A stretch of DNA of 64,000 nucleotides. Origin: Gnetum montanum (taxonomy: Eukaryota; Streptophyta; Gnetopsida; Gnetales; Gnetaceae). Position numbers and translations under genes: made by a program. The notes beneath the pieces are model-generated. The model ran no database searches and was not told the origin of the DNA. It saw only the letters and a list, made by a program, of their open reading frames with translations. The stretch covers positions 231,524 to 295,523 of the forward strand of contig MNCI01033568.1 in assembly GCA_015680685.1 (NCBI GenBank), read 5' to 3'. Within the stretch, counting starts at the first letter, position 1; every line of letters starts with the position of its first letter. Positions 45,801 through 58,595 of this stretch are shown in pieces.

Positions 45801-47379
45801 GATGCAACCGTTGGCCATTATAGTTAAACTTTGACTTTAGTCAAACTTGCAAAATATGAAGAGTTTTTGAGTGAAATTGGTATCAAATGAAAGCTTAAAA
45901 GACCAATAATAGTATGAAAACATGAGAAGAGGGTGTTGAACCTCATAAATTTGAAAAAATGGAGAAAAATTAATATAGTTGATAAATGAAATGCAAGATT
46001 AAGGAGCATTGAGCATTGTACTCAATGGAATATGTGAAAAGTAGGATTGTAGCGATGTTAAAGGTAAGGAACCTTAACTAATTAAGCTAAAAGCTATGCA
46101 AGTGGATCCTCCCCATAGTAGGCTCATGCCATTTTTACCCTTGCATAACCTAAACCAAGGAGTCCATGGGACTCATAGTTGATTTAATGATCATGACAAG
46201 TTAAGGACCAACCTGAAAGGATCTACTCAAGAATTCCAACACATCAGACCAAGAAATAGTGCATAACATAGAACCTGACAGTGAGGTGAGTTATGGTAGC
46301 ATGGATAGATGATAGAAAAGTGGAATGGAGTTCTGAATTAAGGTCATAAGAAGTTCCTTATGAAAATTTTGTTTAAAAATGATCCAATAAGATTCATCCT
46401 TAGTCCAGACCAAAACCAACTACTTTCAATGACTTGCATCACCACCCTAAGATTGATCCACCCACTCAAGAAATAAAAGGGCTTCCACAAAACAACCACT
46501 ATTCCACAAAGAGAGGAAAGGAGAAGTAGGAAGTGAGAGAGAGGACTTTAGTTAGAGGGAACCTTTAGGCATAGGTGCATGTCATTTGAATCCCATAACT
46601 AGTGCCTGTAGTCCATTTATTTATCTAAGGGATGTGCCTTGAATTCCCATTATTTTTTTAAAAATGGTAATCACACCATGAAAGAAATTATTTGTGTCAA
46701 AGGGGTGTGCTTTGAATTACCATTATTTTTTTGAATGGAAACCACACCATGCAACAACGTTATTTGACTTCATATTAGTGATTGGTATGGAATAGTAAGA
46801 AGTCTATGAAAAAGACTCAAGCACTCAAGAAAGTAGAAGAGTACAAAGATTATTGAGTTCCCTTGAAGTCACACCATTTACAAACCTTTGAATCCTTTAT
46901 AATTCTAGAACTACCAAGGTAAGTGATTGATTAAAAGTTCTTTTATGAAAGGGGCCTCAAATTCCCAGAATAAGGAAAACCATAGAGTTCATTGAATAGG
47001 TGGATGACGTGGACTCATTTCTTATTCCATATAAAATAAACCATGTCAAAGTCATCAAACATTAGAATTCAAAAATATAAACTAGACATTGACAATCACA
47101 ACATTAAGCACAAACCATCATTAGTAAATAGCAACAGTAGCACTATGTCTTGTGACAATAAAGCAATTTTATTAGGAAAATAAGAAAATATCATAATTGA
47201 ATAAAAAAAAAGAAATAAAAATATATAAGAAAGTGAAAAATAATCAAGAAGGTTCAAAGGTACTAAAGATGGTTAAAAATTAGATAAATTATAAAAATCA
47301 AAAATTTGTAAAATCAACAATGTGAAAAACAAAAAGGTAAAAAAAAATTGAAGAGCCAATTTGATGATTAGCATGGATG
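45801..47379 (-). other. Element E spacer between integrase and the internal promoter
   Basis: Non-coding; parts match element B 19900-21700 and element F 58600-60060. Two copies of a block with GTGTGCYTTGAATTCCCATT lie near 46630-46740. Confidence 0.6.
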
Positions 47380-50300
47380 TCCATCTCCCCAATGAACAAG
47401 TTGGAAGGAGGAGATCCATAAATAGAATGTGGTTGTCCATTCATTGAGGCGGTAGTTGCACTAGCCTATATTGGTTCTAGGAAAGGCTTTACTTGTTAGA
47501 TGTTAACCAACTACTTTTTATTTGGGCACTCAAGCTTATAAATCAACATGGTCCTAGAGGGAAAGGTTTGATCAATTATATAAGGCCCCTCCCACAATGT
47601 TTAAAATTTTGTCTTTTGGGGTACATGTGTGGGGTTCTAGTTGAGAACCTTATCTCCTAGTTAAAGTTTTACTTTCCTAATTCTAAGGTCATGACATTGC
47701 CTGCTAAATTCCTTATTCACCTCATTCAAGGATAGGATCACTAATCAATTTTCATCTAGCATGTTCAGGTTGATTACTCTTTCTTTCTATGCTAGACTTA
47801 GGTCAAGATTTAGTTAACCTGGTGTTGAGAGTGTACAAAGCTTGGATTGCATTGGAAGCATTGGAAGCCTTTTGTACACTAACTCATAGGGAGAATAGCC
47901 AATAGGAAGTTTCCAAGTTGAACAATAAGCCCATAGAGCATCATTAAGGTTTGTACTCTAGTCCTTCCTATATTTGCTAATGGCCTGCATTAGTATTTCT
48001 GTAATCTCTTGATTGGTTACCTCTACTTGACCATTGTTTTAGGGATGGTAAGGTGTTTTTAATTTATGTTCTAGCCCCAATCGTTGCATTAATTTTCTAA
48101 ATGTGGAACCTATGAAATGAGTTCCATTATTAGAAATTGGTCAACATGGCACCCCAAACCTATTCACAATATTTTGTTATACAATCAATAATGGTTGTTG
48201 CTTCTACCCACTTTGTGTAGTAGTCAAGTACTATTATTATATACAACTTTCTATTGGACATGGATGTGATGGGATCCATGAAATCAATGCTCCATATGTT
48301 GAAAGGCTCTAATGGTTGAATCCATTGTTAAGGACCTTCCATGTAATTTGTCATCCCCCATCTTACTAACAATGTTTATAAGACTTGACAAACTAGTGGC
48401 ATCCCTAAAGATTGTAGGCCAATAGTATCCTACCATTAGGATTTTTATGGTCATGTGTCTCCCTATGTTAGTGGCCTCCACAAGGTCCTTTGTGAGCATC
48501 TTGGAGAATGCATAGTTGACCTTCGTTCGGGACACACCAACAAATTAGGCCATCGACACACACCTTGTAGAGGTGTCCATTGATTTTCATGAAGTATTTT
48601 ACCTGATGAAGGAATTGTTGTTTCTTTCTAAAATCCAAGTCTTGTGACATCTCTTGAGTAAGAATATAGGTGAGGATGCCATTATACCATGTTGCTTTTG
48701 CAAGCGTTTTTTCACTTATTACTCTTGTAAAGAAGAGTTCATCTAGAAATTGATCAGAGAAAGGGCTTTCCTCCTCTTTATTATTCTATCTTAAGTGAGA
48801 GAGGTGGTCAGCGATCACATTCTTTGTTACTTTTCAATCTACCATAGTGAGATCAAATTCATGCAAGATCATAAGCCATTGTATAACATGGGGGCTCACC
48901 ATCAGCTTATTTATGAGGAACCAGATTACACTATGGTATGTATGCACATATATTTTGTAACCATGCACATAGTGCCTAAACTTTTCTAGTGCATACACCA
49001 CTACCATTAACTCTTTCTTCATGGTGGTGTAATTTAACTATGCTTCCAAAATGCTTTGACTCATGTAGTGGATATAGTATGGATGTTTCTTATCCTCCAT
49101 GTATGCAAGCACCACTTCCAAAGCGTAGTTAGATGCATCTGTCATGATATGGAAGGGTTTGGACCATTCTNCAGATGGCTTTTTTGCTAGTTGAGTTACA
49201 AGTTTGTCTCTACACATCTCTTTAGTAATTTTTCAAGTTAGTCCAAGGCTTGATCAAATGTAGCTCCATAGGTGAAAAAGTCATCCATGAAGACTTCAAC
49301 ACCACTATAGATTAGCTATTAAAAGATAGCAAGGACCAAGTGTTGAAATGTTGCATGGGAATTTCACAAACTGAATGGCATCTTATAGTATGCAAAAGTC
49401 CCCCAACAACTCATGAACATTGTTTCGACTTAGTCTTCTGGCACAATTTTGACTTTGTTATAGCCACTATAACCACTCAAAAAACTATAATAACAATGTC
49501 CAGATATGGTGTCTAATACCTAATCCACAAATGACAATGGAAAGTAATCTTTAAATGTTTCCATATTCAATAGCCTAAAGTTGATGTAGACCTACCATTT
49601 GCCATCCTTCTTTGGTATAATTACAAGTTAGCTAACCCACTCACTATCTGCAATTGAATAGATGAACCCCACCTTGAGTATTTTCTCGATTTCCTCTTTG
49701 ATGATTTACTTCAATTTAGGGTTTAGCCACCTTTACGTGTACCTTTTAGGCTTCATGACCATGTCAATGTAGATGCGATGTTAGCATATACTTGGATTGA
49801 TTCTTGTTAGCTTTGGATATGGCTAAGAAAAGGCTATTGACCATTTTTTTACTACTTTTAACAAATTTTCTTTTCATTCAAGAGGAATTTTGGCATTAAT
49901 GATGATCAATTTGCCATTCTTTAAAAATTCATACTCCATTCTAACTAGTAAAGGTTTTAGGTTTAAGGGCTCATGCTTGAAGTGATCAGGGATTTCCAAC
50001 TCTTCCCAATAGGTATCATCATTTGCATCAGAGAGTTGAAAATGAACTTGTTCAATTTTGTCCATGCCTTCAACATATGCACATGTTAGGCTCTCAATTA
50101 GCTCCATGCATATTGTGCTACCATCTAAATTAGCTATTAGCCACTAGGTACCCTTCTATTTTGTGGTTGTTGCATACAGACACCTTTGAATATTGATCTC
50201 TTGCACACACTAATTGCATGCTTTAATGTATGTACTCTTAATTGATCAAATATTTTAAACAAAATTGCACCCACTATTGCTATATGTGATGCATGGAATA

Positions 50301-50780
50301 CACTTCTTCTCAATCTTTCCTAGCTCATTTTATTTGGATATTTCTAAAGATAGACTCATTATATCCATTCTTGCATTGACTATGCTTAACAAAGTCCTTC
50401 TCATAATGATGGAAAAGTCACTTTTATAGTTGTTCACTTTGATCACTAAAAAATCAATAGGATAGGACTACCCACAGAATATGGTCATAATGTCCTCTAC
50501 TAATCCCAAAGGGATAGTAATTGATTGATTTGCTACTTCTAGAAAAATGTTGCTCTTCTTAAGAGGTGGTAGGTTCTAGGCTTTGTGCATGTCATGGGAG
50601 ATGAGATTAACTCTAAAACTAGAGTCAAAAAGAGCCTTGCATAGCTCTTGTCCAAAAATATGTAGATAAATAAGTGGACTTCCTAGGTTAGATATTTTTC
50701 TATGAAGATTACCAACCTTAATCCAGTTGGAAACAACACGAGTTAGAATTATAGTGTGGATCTCAGGTAGCACTTGATTT
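47380..50780 (-). pseudogene. Decayed protease-RT-RNase H-integrase of element E
   Basis: Minus strand. Protease about 50780-50350, with a ruined Asp motif (ALFDSSFRVNLIS near 50590-50640). RT about 49870-49172. RNase H about 49170-48830 (ALEKFRHYVHGYKIYVHTYH). Integrase zinc end near 48470-48660 (HKGPCGGH), core near 48270 with the first Asp retained (SIDFMDP), and C-terminal module to about 47380. At 49171 an n joins sequence matching element A positions 290 and about 590, so about 300 bp of the RT is missing. Stops throughout. Confidence 0.8.
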
Positions 50781-53215
50781 GAAGGGCACTCAAAGATGTT
50801 TGATGTAGAGGATGAGGGTGTTGGAGATGTAGGGTGATCAACTAGACTAGGTTGTGAAGGATGGAGAGGACTATTGGGTTAGAAGAAAGATCTTTTCCTT
50901 GATCAATTATCTAGACCACTTAGTTTAAAAATTGGTTGTGAGTGTATAGCCCTCATAGCATTTTGTTCTTGTGGCTATAGAGGAATCTCACCCTACATGG
51001 ATGGAGCAGGAGGTAATTAGTTTGAAGGTGGTAGTGTATGTGTAGAGGGATGAAAAGAATGATATGGATAAGGATATGGGTTTTTTTCTCATGTACATGA
51101 TGAATGTGTTTGGTGGTACTCTGGAGGATAATAGTGATGGTGAAATGATGTATGAATTGCAAAGCTTCTAAGGGAGATGGGTTGATAAACATAGTACTCA
51201 TATGGATCTAGTTTTCTATAAGGGTACTACTACCTTGGTTGTAGCATTTCCATTGATTGTGGTTGGTACCAATATTGGTGTTATTCATATAGTTTTGGAG
51301 GAGTTCCACTTGGGTAGTAAACTTGTTGCTGTTGGTGAAACTACCTGGGATTGCCTTGAGGATAAGTCAATCATCTTGGAGCTTGCCTATGAGCTAGGTG
51401 AGGATTCAATGCATACACTTCATACTCTTGTAAGTGTGACATAATAGGATAACATCCCTTTGTATTTTTGTATTAACAGATGTTACATTTAGTTTTATCA
51501 TCAAAGTTAAACTCCACAACTTCCTCTACTACAATAGCTTTGCCCTTACCTCTTTGGTAGGCATGTTTAGCTTCTGTGTACCTGTGATTACAATCACTAT
51601 TTTGCTCTTTGGATTCCTCAGTAATCTTCAAAGTTTTTTGAAATTTTTCATCCAAAGAATTCCATAACTTATTAACCTTGGTTGAAATATCATAAATAGA
51701 TTTTTGGATGGGCAAGATCTTTCTGTTCATGACTTTATCAAGTGATGATTCTTCCTCGTCACAAAATTAGACCTCTCATTTTTTGAGGGAAGAGTCCCTA
51801 TTATACTCTTTAGAACTTTCCCTTTTTCATAGCTCATATTCTTCTTTTACTACCTACTTAATTAGCCTTTGGATCTAATGAGCTCTTATTTTATACAATC
51901 TTCCTTAGGCATACACCCCAAGGGTTCTTCTTGGTTCTACTTTGAGCCCATCTATGATGTGGCAAAGTTGTTCCCTCTAAGAATAACCATGGAAAATGCA
52001 TTGATGTAAGAGTGAATAGTATCAGCCCATGGTAGCATCCAAAGGTTCATGTGCTCCTTTTTTCCAACCTTGGATTTTCTTTCTCAAATTAGACACTCTA
52101 CAGTATGTCTGATATTTATCATTGAATAGCTCTAACATGGTACTCCATCTGCAAATAGATTTTGACTCTAAGGATTAGTACCAAATTTTAGCTTATTTGA
52201 TGAGTGTTCTTGGGAAAAGCTTGATTTTTTTCTATTTATTATCTATTTTTTGTAAGGCATAGGCATCATGAAAATCTTGTAGATGTATCTATGAATTAGA
52301 ATTGTATCCCCCCTCAAAATTTGGGATATTGTTCATGTCTAGGTGCTTGATCTAACTATCTTTCATATATTTGGTTGGAATTTACATTACCTCTATAATT
52401 TTGAGCATACTTCAAGTCACCAATAGAGGTTCCTTATTTTCATTGTGTCAATGACATTGATGATGGTTTTAGCCACCCCTTTTATTTTGGTGGCCTTCAT
52501 GATCATTGTTATCTTGCTAATCATCTTCATCATGGTTGTTTTGATTGAAGCTTCCATGAGAACCATTAGATGAAGAGGAATGTTTAGAATTGGATGAAGA
52601 GGAAGGTGTACTACCACCACCACCATAGTGTCTACCACCACTCTTATGCTTATTATGATTACCATCCTTAGATCCCTTACTATTGTGATGCTTGCTCGAG
52701 TTCCTACCTTGGCTGTCACTTTTTCCTAAATCTAATTCATGAATAATGGATCATAGGTTCAAGGTCACATCCTCATCACTAGTATTAGGGGTTGAAGAAT
52801 CTTCATGTTAAGAATATTTAGTAGGAGGATCCTTAGTGTCATCTTGATTTAGTAGGAACAAGGGATTGGTGTAACGTTTTCCCTTTGTAGCTTCATGGAG
52901 TTTCTCTTGATGTCAATCTTGTTTATGTTGTGGTTCGTTGAGACAATAGTTTCAACTATCATATCCATCCACAATGTATTCTTTGTGAAGATCTACTATG
53001 CTTAGCTTCTTAAGGGTTTTGAACAACATCCTAGGCATAGATCGATTAGGGGGCAAGATAGCATTTCCCTTCATATCAAGCCATTGCACCTATTCATACT
53101 GATGTAGGATGAAGGTGAAGTTTGGGACAAACTCATTTGGATGAGTATATACCACCTTGCATTCTTGTGGGACTGGTGGTTTAGTATTTTCATGCTTACG
53201 AGAAGAAGAAGACAT
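50781..53215 (-). pseudogene. Decayed gag and gag-protease linker of element E
   Basis: ATG at 53215 (MSSSSRKHENTKPPVPQE). N-terminal region with EFVPNFTFILHQYE near 53100-53140. A Ser/His/Asn-rich linker with GGGGSTPSSSSNSKHSSSSN near 52555-52630. Capsid-like stretch near 52050-52270 (RWSTMLELFNDKYQTY). A charged stretch at 51473-51730 ending TKCNIC. Then a Pro/His/Tyr-rich linker to the protease. Stops are mostly TAG. Confidence 0.75.
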
Positions 53216-53350
53216 TTTGCAAAACAAAATAAAATGCCAATGTGCTTTTATAACTATATGTACAGTGAAAATGATATTGACCTTTAGGTTTGAACAATGA
53301 TATGAATGGTATTCACTTAGACCTAAATAATGCACATTTCACAAACAAAG

Positions 53351-53369
53351 TCCTTGGTAATAGTTCCAA
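53351..53369 (-). other. Primer-binding site of element E
   Basis: The minus strand reads TTGGAACTATTACCAAGGA, directly inside the 5' LTR; a more decayed relative of B's site. Confidence 0.6.
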
Positions 53370-54306
53370 TGATGAGTAGTGTGGTACCCCTATGTCCAAC
53401 CATACAAATCACAAAGTTTTCATGTGTGATCTAGACAAATTCTTTGGCCTTTATCATTTCCAATGCACTAGTCCTTTAGGAAGTGAATTTAGCCCTAAGG
53501 TCAATCATTGTCCTCCCAATTACAGTTGTGATGTTTGTTAGTATGATTAAGTGTAACTTAGGCATTTGATTTTTATCATTTTGTATTTTATAGTTTGGTG
53601 ATAAAAATGGAGATAAAAGGAATTTTATTAACTAATCTAAATTAACTAATTAACTAGCATTTAACTAATCCTAACATAAGCATTTGATCCCACTTTTCAT
53701 ACACATCCTAAACCCATGTATCTATTGCTAGGTGACCAAGCACTCTGCTACTGGGCACACCAAGTAATAATGCTGCTAGAATTACTAAGAAAATACATGT
53801 TACGCTCAAACTAGTCTTACTTATGTTTTTAATCTATCTAGCTTAGTTGCTTCATTAACATAATAACTAGAAAATATTTAATAACTAATGAAAAAAATTT
53901 AATAAATAATTAAAGACGTTGAATGCATAATTGAAATAGCTAATTTATCCAAATTTTTGCAAGGTTTATTAGAAAGCTCATCTTTATTGCCACACAAACT
54001 ATTGTGTTCAGGTACAACAATGCTCAAATAAATATTTGTATACTCAATGATTCTTATTGTGGGCACTTGGGAGAGAAATTCTAACTTTCAAATGGAAAAA
54101 TTTCAAGAGCTCTACTACAACTACAATCTTTACAAACTATAAATGTCGTTGCATACATGTATTTATAGCCAACTACAGGCACTACGTTGACAGGGCCATG
54201 TCGATGCATGATATGATCCATCAACTAGGCCTCATTGACAAGGCCTAGATGATGAGGCTATGTCAATGAGGTCTCATTGATGCAGCCAATAGAACATGAC
54301 TCATCA
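53370..54306 (-). repeat. 5' LTR of element E
   Basis: 937 bp, TGATGA...TCATCA, TATA box (plus-strand TATTTATA) at 54160-54167, U3 with TCATTGAC and GATGAGGC repeats. Followed by ATTAT (54307-54311). Confidence 0.9.
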
Positions 54307-54311
54307 ATTAT

Positions 54312-55046
54312 AAAAGAATATAATGATATGCTAAGTATGACTCATCAATTAATAAAATTAAACTTATAACTTAAATCTTCTAAATCAAGAGTCTTCTCAC
54401 AAGGTTAACACCTTAAATAGTTTTGTTCTTGTTATTTTCTACTTAAGTTTATGTGATCATCTAAAATCTATAAGTAGATAAAGTATATAAAGGAACATCT
54501 AAATTTTATGTGATAATTTACATAAAAATTGAAGAAGGGAAAGGAAGAAGAAGGATTCATAGGAAATAATGAAGACTACATTGATTTTTAAGATACTGAT
54601 ATAAATATGCAAATTGATGTTGAATAGTAGGCTTAATAGGAAGCAAAAACCATAAAGAAGGACACATCTGAAGAATCATGCAAAGGTCATAAAGAAGCCT
54701 ATGACCGAAGAAGAGATTAATAGGTATATAAAAGAGGTTAGTAGATGTAATCATATATAGTAGTAAGTTGATATGGTAAATTTTGGATTTTTACATAAAA
54801 AGCAAAGTAGTATAAGAAGGCATGGTTTAGGCTAGAAAGAAAAATAGATATTTATGATAGGATACCTCAAATTTAAGTAAAGAAAATTCATTATGGATAA
54901 GAGAATTTTTATGAATAATTTGATAGCATTAACAGATTTTAAGTTAAATATTGAGAAAATTAATTTTTGAATATTAATGTATGTTTATTAGTATTTCTAA
55001 AATAATGTTACAAATTAGATTTTGATGATGATGAGTAGTGGGTATC
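54312..55046. other. Spacer between elements E and F
   Basis: AT-rich; no gene or known domain recognised. It carries a second ATGACTCATCAATTA at about 54341, repeating the LTR end plus flank found 46 bp earlier. Confidence 0.5.
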
Positions 55047-55920
55047 TGATAAGTGGTGAGGTACCCCTATGCCCAACCATATGAATCACAAAGCATTCAT
55101 GCATAATCTAGTCAAATTTTGTGGACTTTATAGTTCCTGGTGCACTAGTCTTCTAGGTAGTGAATCTTGCCCTAAGGTCATTCTTTGTCTTCCCGATTAC
55201 ACTTGTGAAGTACAAAGGTATGGTTAAATGAAATCGAGGCATATAATTTTTATCATTTTATATTTTATGTTCTTTGGTGCCTTGAAGAAAGAGATAAAGT
55301 AATTTAATGGCTTATCTAAATTAACTAACTAACTGATCTCTAAATGGTCCTAACATAAGCATTCAACCCCACTTTCTATACACATCCTAAACCCACGTAT
55401 CTACTGCTGGGTTACTAAGCATTACATTACTAGGTGTACCAAGCAATAATGCTACTAGGATTATCAAGCAAATACATGTTATGTTTGAAGTAGTCATACT
55501 TATGTAATTAATCTATCTAGCATATCTCACTTAATTACCTCATTAGCTTAATTAATGGAAAACATTGAATAAATAATTGAAAACATTGAATGCATGAATA
55601 AATATCTAAACTATCTAGAATGCTACAAGGATTATCAAGAAACCTATCTTTATTGCCACACACATTGTCCTACTTAAGTATAATAGTGCTCGAATAAAGA
55701 TCTATACTCTCAATTACTCCAACTACAGGCACTCAAGATAAATATTCTAACTTTTAAATAAACAAACTACAAGAGCTTTAATACTACTATACATATGATG
55801 CCATAAATGCACCTAGTGAGAACATATTTATAGGCCAAGACACACCCCTACATCAATGAGGCCTAGTCGACAAGGTCTAGTCGATGGGGCCCAGTCAACA
55901 CAACAAATCATATCTCATCA
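55047..55920 (-). repeat. 3' LTR of element F
   Basis: 874 bp, TGATAA...TCATCA. TATA box (plus-strand TATTTATA) at 55825-55832. U3 at 55855-55905 has GTCGAC palindromes and CTAGTCGA repeats. The minus strand reads CCATGGAGGTA just before the LTR. Confidence 0.88.
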
Positions 55921-56109
55921 TACCTCCATGGCTAAATGAAAACTCGTCCTCAAGTTCTTTACAAAATTGGGAAGGTAAGGGATTATTAACTAGCTTTTAA
56001 CATAACAAAACAAGACAAAATAGACACAACAAAACTAAGTGCCTAGTGTATGGATCAACCACATTAAACAATTAAGCATGGTAAAAAAATTGGATAAGCA
56101 CATCCTTTG

Positions 56110-57635
56110 ATAGCATGAAGAAAAAAGAGAAGACCACATGATCCTAGGTGGTGGAGGCTCCTCAGGCTCTGATGGACCTTCTCCAACTCTAGGCACAACT
56201 AGTGGCTAAGGTGGTCGTGATTGTCCTATTGTTGCTATGACTTCTAGTGAAAGGCTAAAATTATCCAATAATGCTTTCATCTTCTCCACTATTAATCTCC
56301 TTAATCTACCATTTTATTTGGTGATTTTCTCCTATTAATGATGGATGAATTCTTATAAATATTATTTTTGTACATCAACACTCTACGTGTGATGGCTTTT
56401 AATGATCAAAGTTTCATTTTCCTTATGTGTCTACATCAAGTCCCTCCATAATAAATGAGTTTTAGCTTTTTCTATGGATTGATTGAAGACTATTGCTACC
56501 ATTTCTCCCTCAACCTACTTTAGTTATACATAGATGGATCTCCACCACTAGTTCCTGACTACTACTCCTACTATTACAATATTTTCTCTTAGATTTTTCA
56601 CATGTGCTCAACCATAATATAGGCCTTTGGTGGTTGCTCATGAGTAGGTAGTGGAGGTGGCTGTCGCTACTCCTCTTCTATGGATGTGGTAGGCATCTTA
56701 TCCTTCATCATCTTGGCCCATGAAGTATTAGAAGCATGCTTGAGTGTATCATTTGTATAGTGGACTATCCCTATCCTTTTGCATAATTTTTTGATTAAGT
56801 AAGAAAAGGGTAGGATTTTCCTTCCATGTTCATTCTCCTTGAAGTGCTTCTCTATCTCTAGATAGATTAGCTATGGAAGGTTTGTTGAGAATTTTTCACT
56901 TAGAGTGATTCTTTCTTGGGCAAATAAGGTTATCACCTTATTGGACCTCGTTGTTGAATTGAGGTGGTAGGCCACTATCTTAAAATTGACTCACTTCACC
57001 AGTGTGAGTATGCCAAACTCCTTGTGGTCAGCCCCATAACACTATTATGTTCACTCCTTCTTTGCTCTAAGATCAACTTGTGTGGATAACTCTGCCAACT
57101 ATGTTCATGTATCAAGTAACCCAAGGACCTATGCAATGGCTTCTATTAAGTAAGTCACTTGGACATCCTTGATTTTCATAGTGGCTCCTGCTATCCTATT
57201 GTTCTATAAGAGATACATTTCTTCCATGTACCACTCCCCATTGAAAGTGATGATTGGCCACATGGGAGAGGCTTGCAGTTAAGCTCTAACATCTTCTAGA
57301 CCCTATTTAAGGAATGACCTAAAGTTCAGCCCTTGGAAAACTAAGTGTTGGACCTCACAGTTCCTAATTATGTCAAGGTAGGCCTATGTGAGTATGACTT
57401 CCAATTTGGGTACAAGGCCTAGTGCTTCAAATTTTTGTGAGCATTCAAATGTAGCTTCCTCTTCGAGAATCTATCAGATAGATTCCACCTCAGCCTTATC
57501 TCTGAAAGGTCCCATTTTGTGGGCTGCCTTAACCTATTCTTGGTCATGTTCTTATTGGCCTCTTCCTCCTCTGGGTCTTTTCTCCCATGGTTGCGATGGT
57601 CCTTCCTCCTATGATCTCTTTGGTCTTAGTGCCAT
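56110..57635 (-). pseudogene. Extra ORF of element F in env position (shortened)
   Basis: ATG at 57635 after an acceptor TGATTACAG. The N-terminal two thirds align with the element E frame: SPMWPIIT near 57255, AKKEWT near 57060, GRKILPFSYLIKKLCKRIGI near 56770-56830, then SWAKMMKDKMPT near 56700. The coiled-coil middle is mostly deleted (about 1.3 kb shorter than E), and the proline-rich end EEPPPPR near 56150-56170 is retained. Stops are mainly TAG. Function unknown; the shared architecture with E shows the frame was part of the active ancestor. Confidence 0.6.
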
Positions 57636-57927
57636 CTGTAATCACACATAACAATGAATTAGCAAATATTATGCAACTTAGAATAACTGGAATACCTTGT
57701 CTCATAGGGATGTTACACTTGGCTAAGGTGTGATTATGGTTGGATGGATTAAGTATTTAATTATTAATTTAATCTTTAGTTTACTGAAGTTGTTGGAAGG
57801 GTTAAATTCTCAAAAATTAATAATTTAATAGCATTTTATATCTTACCCCTTTGAGGAATTTAGGAAAAGATTCAAAAAATTATCATCAAAACCTTGAGAT
57901 TTTCTACCCCCATGACTAAGAGCTTAC
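57636..57927 (-). other. Putative intron before the extra ORF of element F
   Basis: Donor GGAG|GTAAGCTC at 57927, acceptor TTACAG|ATGGC at 57636; 292 bp. Aligns with 45243-45566 of element E. Confidence 0.4.
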
Positions 57928-58595
57928 CTCCTGTAACTACAAGATCAATGAATAGGATGATTCAGATAAACAGTGCAAGAGTTATAGGCTTGGGAAGGTT
58001 TTGGGCTCTAACAATTGCAAAAACTCCTTGGGCATTATGGAAAAAATGTGAAAAATTCAAAGTGTTCAATGGTGTTTATACTATTTTTGTGTTGCGTTAA
58101 TGAGGCCTCATTGACATAGCTATTGCCCACTACTGACTATGTCAAAACTTGAAAATTACAAAGATATTTTGAACAAAATTAGGGTCAGATGGAAGCCCAA
58201 ANNNNNNNNNNNNNNNNNNNNNNNNNNNNNNNNNNNNNNNNNNNNNNNNNNNNNNNNGAAAAGATTCAAAAAATTATCATCAAAACCTTGAGATTTTCTA
58301 CCCCCATGACTAAGAGCTTACCTCCTGTAACTACAAGATCAATGAATAGGATGATTCAGATAAACAGTGCAAGAGTTATAGGCTTGGGAAGGTTTTGGGC
58401 TCTAACAATTGCAAAAACTCCTTGGGCATTATGGAAAAAATGTGAAAAATTCAAAGTGTTCAATGGTGTTTATACTATTTTTGTGTTGCATTAATGAGGC
58501 CTCATTGACATAGCTATTGACCACTACTGACTATGTCAAAACTTGAAAATTACAAAGAGATTTTGAAAAAAATTAGGGTCAGATGGAAGCCCAAA
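57864..58595. repeat. 338-bp direct duplication around a sequencing gap
   Basis: 57864-58201 and 58258-58595 are equal in length and differ at four positions, separated by 56 n (58202-58257). Such an arrangement is typical of two contig ends that overlap but were not merged, so it may not exist in the genome. Confidence 0.9.
58075..58120 (-). promoter_or_regulatory. Internal promoter-like module of element F
   Basis: The minus strand has GTCAATGAGGCCTCATTAAC followed about 20 bp later by TATAAA (58075-58080), then the donor at 57927. The motif resembles AGGCCTCATTGATG next to the TATA box of F's own LTR. Repeated in the second copy of the duplication at 58469-58515. Confidence 0.4.

Larger units (their letters stand above)
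18435..54306 (-). mobile_element. Element E: Athila-like retrotransposon with extra ORF, host of B and C
   Basis: Outermost element of the nest. 5' LTR 53370-54306 (937 bp); 3' LTR split into 18435-18954 and 41723-42137 by element B. Perfect target-site duplication ATTAT at 18430-18434 and 54307-54311. Without B the element is about 13 kb. On the minus strand the order is primer site, gag, protease, RT, RNase H, integrase, spacer, an internal promoter-like module, an extra ORF, polypurine tract. Comparing the first 248 LTR positions by eye I count about 40 differences (about 16%), the largest of the three nested elements, which fits its being the oldest. Confidence 0.9.

Noticed and set aside
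51202-51444. Plus-strand open frame of 80 codons in element E
   Set aside because: Opposite to the low-complexity gag-protease linker; the same antisense openness appears in B and G at the homologous place.
57388-57651. Plus-strand open frame of 87 codons in element F
   Set aside because: Antisense to the conserved start of the extra ORF; no independent support.
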